From positions 1-41,231 of the forward strand of contig JBBDXA010000066.1 in assembly GCA_040902585.1 (NCBI GenBank): a stretch of DNA of 41,231 nt, written 5' to 3'. A program made the translations under genes and the position numbers. The notes beneath the pieces were generated by a model. The model searched no databases. It saw only the letters and a program-made list of their open reading frames with translations, and had not been told where the DNA came from. This DNA is from JBBDXA01 sp040902585 (GTDB taxonomy: Bacteria; Planctomycetota; Phycisphaerae; Phycisphaerales; Phycisphaeraceae). Position 1 is the first letter of the stretch. Each line of letters begins with the position of its first letter. Below are positions 38,060 to 41,231 of the stretch, in pieces.

Positions 38060-40285
38060 TTACTTCCTTTCGACGATGTCTTCCGCCATCTGGCGCACAT
38101 CTTCCTGGGCCGAGGCCACGTCGCCCACAGCCTTCTTATCCGTCGGCTTCATCTGCGCCTCGGGCGTTTTCTTGATCAACTTGTCCACGCTTTCCGTTCG
38201 GCGGTTCACGCGGAGTTGGGCGGATTTGATCAGCTTCAGCTCCGCGGACTCGGGCACCAGAGGCTGCGGCGGGGGTGGGCCGGATTCGCTCGGCGGCGAA
38301 TCGCTCGGCGGCATATCGCTCACTTCCTGGGCCCGCTCCAGCGCGGCAATCAGTTCTTCCAAGGTCAGCTCGATTTCCTTCTGCATGTCCTGCGTGTATT
38401 CATCGGTCTGCTCAGCCTTGAGCCGTTCGTTGACGGCGTAAAGATCATCACGCAATCGTTCGACGATGCGCGGGAACACGACCGTGGTGCCGTCTTCCTT
38501 GATGATCTGAAGGGCGACGTCCGCCATGTCACCGAGCACGCGCTCTTCCTTGCCGAGGTTGCCCACCGCCAGCTTCTGCACCCGCGTCCAGTTGGTCACG
38601 CCCTTGCCGTGGAGGGCAGCGGTTTCGAGGGTGATCGGTTTCTGCTTGGCAAGCATCTCGCGGAAGCGCTGTTCGAGGGCGGCCAGCAGTTCTTCCTGCA
38701 TTTCTTTGCGCAACTGGGCGAGACGCTTTTCGATTTCCTCGCGAGCCTTCTTGAGCTTGTCGATGGAATCCTTCTGATCCTTGCCCGCTTCCTTGGGGTC
38801 TTTCTTGGCGAGCTTCTTGGAAGCCTGCTGCATCTGCTGCTGGGCCTGTTCGACCTCTTCCTGACCGGGCGTGCCCTCGCCGCCTTCGCCGCCCTCGCCA
38901 CCTTCGCCCGGCTTGCCGCCGGCCGAGCCTGATGATTCGCCGCCTTCTTTCATTTTCTTGGCGAGGTCGCCGGTCTCGTCGGCGGTCTTGTCCTGGGCTT
39001 TGGCCATCTGCTCGTTGTGCTCGGGCGGGAGCTTGGCGATGCGGTCGCGTTCCTTTTCCAGTTCATCCAGCGCCTTTTTCAGGTTCGCCAGGGCTTCCTT
39101 TTCATTCTTGTCTGCGGCCTTGCCTTTGCCATCGCCCAGGTCCTTTTCCGCAGCCTTCTGAGCTTCGACCGCTTTGGCGACTGCCTGAGCGCCGGGCGCA
39201 TCACTCTTCTCGCCACCCTTTTCACCACCGGGCTGGCCACCGGGTTGACCGCCGGGTTGACCACCGGGTTGGCCGCCAGGCTGACCACCGGGCTTGTCGC
39301 CAGGTTTGTCTCCGGGCTTATCACCGGGTTGTCCGCCGGGCTGATCACCAGGCTTGTCGCCCGGTTTATCGCCGGGCTTGTCGCCCGGTTTGTCACCGGG
39401 CTTATCACCAGGCTTATCACCAGGCTTATCGCCGGGTTGACCGCCGGGCTGGGCACCGGGCTTATCGCCGGGTTTGTCGCCGGGTTTGTCGCCGGGCTGT
39501 CCGTTGGGATCGCCCTGAGCCTCTTCGCCGCCGAGGGCGCGCTTGAGTTCCTGCGTCTCTTCGCGGACGGCCTTCTGCTCTTGGGCGATCTTGGGCAGTT
39601 CGTGTGCGCCCTTTTCGCGGGCGATGCCGGTGTTCTTGATGACCGATTCCTGGGCTTCGATCAGCTTGCCGACTGCGGCGATCTTGGCATCGAGATCCTT
39701 CATCGCGCTGTCGGGGTCGGCTGCCTTCTTGCTTTCATCCAGATGTTTGCCTTCATCCTTGATGAGCTTTTCGACTTCCTTCTTGATCGATTCCAGCCGC
39801 TCGATTTCCTTGAGTTTCGCGTCCAGCTCGCTGGGGTCTTCGGTGAGCAGGCGGGCCAGGTTCTTCAGGGCATCGATGATCTCCTGCTGATCGTCCATCA
39901 CGGTCCGGCGAACATCGTTGCCGTTGACCTTGGTGGTGTATTCGAACTCGCCCTTCTTGATGTGCTCGATGATGGTCTTCATCCGGGGCTGAATGAGTTC
40001 TTCCTTGGACTTGTTCAGGGCGATGCGCAGACGCTTGGCCTGCTCGGGCTCGGTCGCCTCCAGGAGGCCCGCCAGCTTGACGAACTTGTCTTCAAGCTCC
40101 GCGACCATGTGCATCACGCGCTCCTGGCGGATGGCGACGGCTTCGGGAGAAGCGTCCAGGTCGCGGGCGGTGACGATGGCATCGCCGCGGGTCTCGGCGG
40201 CGATCGAAGGCAGCGGCAGATGCAGCGCGAAGGCGAGAAGGGAGAGGATCAGGACGGGAAGCTTCAGGGCACGCAGAAGGGTCAT
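38060..40285 (-). CDS. Large exported coiled-coil protein with (PGDK)n linker
   Basis: 741 residues; GGAG 7 nt upstream of ATG 40285. Signal peptide MTLLRALKLPVLILSLLA... cleaved near IAA. Residues 45-255 are charged coiled coil (LKEIERLESIKKEVEKLIKD). Residues 261-353 are about 23 tetrapeptides PGDK/PGGQ. Residues 360-480 are a second Lys/Glu/Ala coiled coil (KALDELEKERDRIAKL), a short Gly-rich segment, then a third coiled coil to about 560. A more compact helical domain follows (ALHGKGVTNWTRVQKLAVGN). The 4-residue period is not collagen (Gly every third). It may form a cell-envelope rod; no enzymatic motif is present. Confidence 0.75.
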   Translation of the reverse strand: MTLLRALKLPVLILSLLAFALHLPLPSIAAETRGDAIVTARDLDASPEAVAIRQERVMHMVAELEDKFVKLAGLLEATEPEQAKRLRIALNKSKEELIQPRMKTIIEHIKKGEFEYTTKVNGNDVRRTVMDDQQEIIDALKNLARLLTEDPSELDAKLKEIERLESIKKEVEKLIKDEGKHLDESKKAADPDSAMKDLDAKIAAVGKLIEAQESVIKNTGIAREKGAHELPKIAQEQKAVREETQELKRALGGEEAQGDPNGQPGDKPGDKPGDKPGAQPGGQPGDKPGDKPGDKPGDKPGDKPGDKPGDKPGDQPGGQPGDKPGDKPGDKPGGQPGGQPGGQPGGQPGGQPGGEKGGEKSDAPGAQAVAKAVEAQKAAEKDLGDGKGKAADKNEKEALANLKKALDELEKERDRIAKLPPEHNEQMAKAQDKTADETGDLAKKMKEGGESSGSAGGKPGEGGEGGEGGEGTPGQEEVEQAQQQMQQASKKLAKKDPKEAGKDQKDSIDKLKKAREEIEKRLAQLRKEMQEELLAALEQRFREMLAKQKPITLETAALHGKGVTNWTRVQKLAVGNLGKEERVLGDMADVALQIIKEDGTTVVFPRIVERLRDDLYAVNERLKAEQTDEYTQDMQKEIELTLEELIAALERAQEVSDMPPSDSPPSESGPPPPQPLVPESAELKLIKSAQLRVNRRTESVDKLIKKTPEAQMKPTDKKAVGDVASAQEDVRQMAEDIVERK
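39226..39505. repeat. 12-bp tandem repeat encoding (PGDK/PGGQ)n
   Basis: About 23 twelve-bp units, with third-position variation between units, coding Pro-Gly-Asp-Lys or Pro-Gly-Gly-Gln. Prone to copy-number change and assembly collapse. Confidence 0.9.
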
Positions 40286-40471
40286 GTCAGGACTCCGGAT
40301 GTATCAGTTCCCGCACAGGCGGGCAGGCCATTCACCATCATAGACGCGCGAGGCCCGGTTTCGTTACAGGGAATCGGACTTTCTCCGCGAAAACATCATA
40401 AGCGACTGGCGGAGGGGGGCGTATTCAAACGCATGGGTAAAGAGTGGAGATGAGACAATAATTCGCCCGGA

Positions 40472-40942
40472 TCAGATTTCCGGCTCGATAATGACGCGAG
40501 TCCGCTTGCTCAACTCCATCCGAAACCACTTTTTCACCACATCCGGCGGCTTCGCAGCCCTGTACTCGCCGTCCTTGCTCGTGCGCACTTCGGAATGAGC
40601 AAAATTCTCTTCTTCGGGTACGTGCGCCACAGACCATGTCCAACAATGCTGGAGCTTAGCCGCGATTTCTTCTGTCGGCTCGGACGAAACGTCCCCCACC
40701 ATGAATTGTGCGACGCCCCATCGCTCCCAGTTCTCATCCCGCCAGTTGGCCAACCTGACATCCCCAGGCTCACTGTACTTGCCGCGATTCACCGACATCG
40801 CCGGAAACTCGATCCCGGGCGGCTGCACATTGATGGACGATGGCGCAAGGCGACCGTCCAGCACCATGCGGAGGGTACATCGACGGTAGAGCAACTCGGC
40901 AGGATCGAAGTGCGGATCAGCCTTCCGATCCACCCTCAACAT
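40472..40942 (-). CDS. Hypothetical protein
   Basis: 156 residues from Met at 40942, overlapping the next gene's end by about 26 bp; a start at 40975 is possible but overlaps more. No signal peptide. The sequence has a Trp-rich middle (VRLANWRDENWERWGVAQFM) and an acidic C-terminal half (DVSSEPTEEIAAKLQHCWTW). No family recognised. It ends in an Arg/Lys-rich strand (MELSKRTRVIIEPEI). Lower GC than its surroundings. The stretch 40286-40471 upstream of the PGDK gene has no feature other than likely promoter sequence. Confidence 0.5.
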   Translation of the reverse strand: MLRVDRKADPHFDPAELLYRRCTLRMVLDGRLAPSSINVQPPGIEFPAMSVNRGKYSEPGDVRLANWRDENWERWGVAQFMVGDVSSEPTEEIAAKLQHCWTWSVAHVPEEENFAHSEVRTSKDGEYRAAKPPDVVKKWFRMELSKRTRVIIEPEI

Positions 40943-41231
40943 CCGTTTCGGAATCGTAGGTCTGGATGAAGGCACGAAGACGTGGAACCTCCCGGATCAA
41001 GGATGATCGCGTCACCTCGACCACTCTTGAATCGTCATCATCAGGCGAAAGCCCGATCATGACCTTGCCATTATTGAAGCACTCGATATCCGCATAGCGA
41101 GGCGGTGCGGCGAGAACGAAAACCACGCCGCCTTCGACCGAAGGCATGACTCGCAGGGGCAGGATACCGACGTCCCTGAGCCTGACAAGCACGGATCGAG
41201 CGGCAGCCAAGGCCTTGGCGTTGACTGCGGG
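40917..41231 (-). CDS. Hypothetical protein, partial (runs off the right edge)
   Basis: The frame is open to the end of the window (PAVNAKALAAARSVLVRLRD...), so the true start lies outside; a TTG at 41210 is unlikely to be it. About 100 visible residues, with a beta-rich part (EGGVVFVLAAPPRYADIECF, NNGKVMIGLSPDDDDSRVVE). No family recognised. Coupled to the downstream hypothetical gene. Confidence 0.55.
   Translation of the reverse strand, partial: PAVNAKALAAARSVLVRLRDVGILPLRVMPSVEGGVVFVLAAPPRYADIECFNNGKVMIGLSPDDDDSRVVEVTRSSLIREVPRLRAFIQTYDSETDVEGGSEG

Noticed and set aside
39017..40453. Plus-strand frame opposite the PGDK protein, with a transmembrane-looking GLATGLTAG repeat
   Set aside because: Simply the reverse reading of the (PGDK)n repeat; the minus-strand gene has a signal peptide and ribosome binding site.

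Overview
The window is a scaffolded, GC-rich bacterial segment with two 10-N gaps. The gene set suggests a planctomycete-like bacterium, perhaps Phycisphaerae. It includes planctomycete-style Rhs/YD fragments, several Tat- or Sec-exported lipoproteins, a PknB-type kinase with a membrane anchor, HtrA paralogues in tandem, an NPCBM-domain secreted protein and very abundant intergenic short repeats. The taxonomy is inference from gene style; no rRNA gene or ribosomal protein is present to confirm it.

Layout. Bases 1-1800 hold two truncated copies of one Rhs core bracketing a low-GC lipoprotein gene and a perfect 35-bp inverted repeat. 1.8-5.3 kb: trpA, a HAD phosphatase, a lipoprotein and a Tat-exported hydroxypyruvate-isomerase-like TIM barrel. 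5.3-6.1 kb: a UPF0175/PIN (DUF3368) toxin-antitoxin pair. 6.1-13.8 kb: gltD, a broken four-helix-bundle gene framed by inverted heptanucleotide arrays, gltB, and a LysR regulator. 14-17.6 kb: a Sel1-YqcC fusion and a 920-residue protein with what look like five divergent copies of one domain. 18-20.1 kb: a zinc-type binding lipoprotein whose motif order is rearranged, and a His-rich ABC ATPase, ending at a poly-G/N/poly-C scaffold join where a permease gene would be expected. 20.3-26.6 kb: uxaA-like altronate dehydratase, a holB-like clamp-loader subunit, a membrane-anchored OB-fold protein, an unknown protein, tmk, and a secreted DUF3616-like protein. 26.7-33 kb: a PknB-like kinase and three tandem HtrA-like proteins, only the first with an intact catalytic triad. 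33-35.5 kb: a Phd/VapC pair with a frameshifted toxin, a ferredoxin-NADP+ reductase, and a DUF4160/DUF2442 pair. 35.5-40.3 kb: three co-oriented exported proteins (a PGDK-repeat helical protein, a helical/Gly-rich protein, an NPCBM protein) whose first two members end at a strong terminator. The right edge has two unknown genes.

Genes that work together: gltB+gltD make glutamate from glutamine and 2-oxoglutarate, with the adjacent lysR as a possible regulator. The binding protein and ATPase form a partial metal importer. The HtrA trio looks like one active protease plus two catalytically dead partners in one transcription unit.

The most unusual structural theme is a set of degenerate 7-bp tandem arrays, often in inverted pairs around 25-90 bp of unrelated sequence, and once around a four-helix-bundle gene sitting exactly between gltB and gltD. 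A second theme is an 18-bp palindrome found inside three different exported or metabolic genes, always read in the same frame as Ala-Lys-Pro-Gln-Ala-Ala. All family assignments rest on motifs read by eye; no database search was run.
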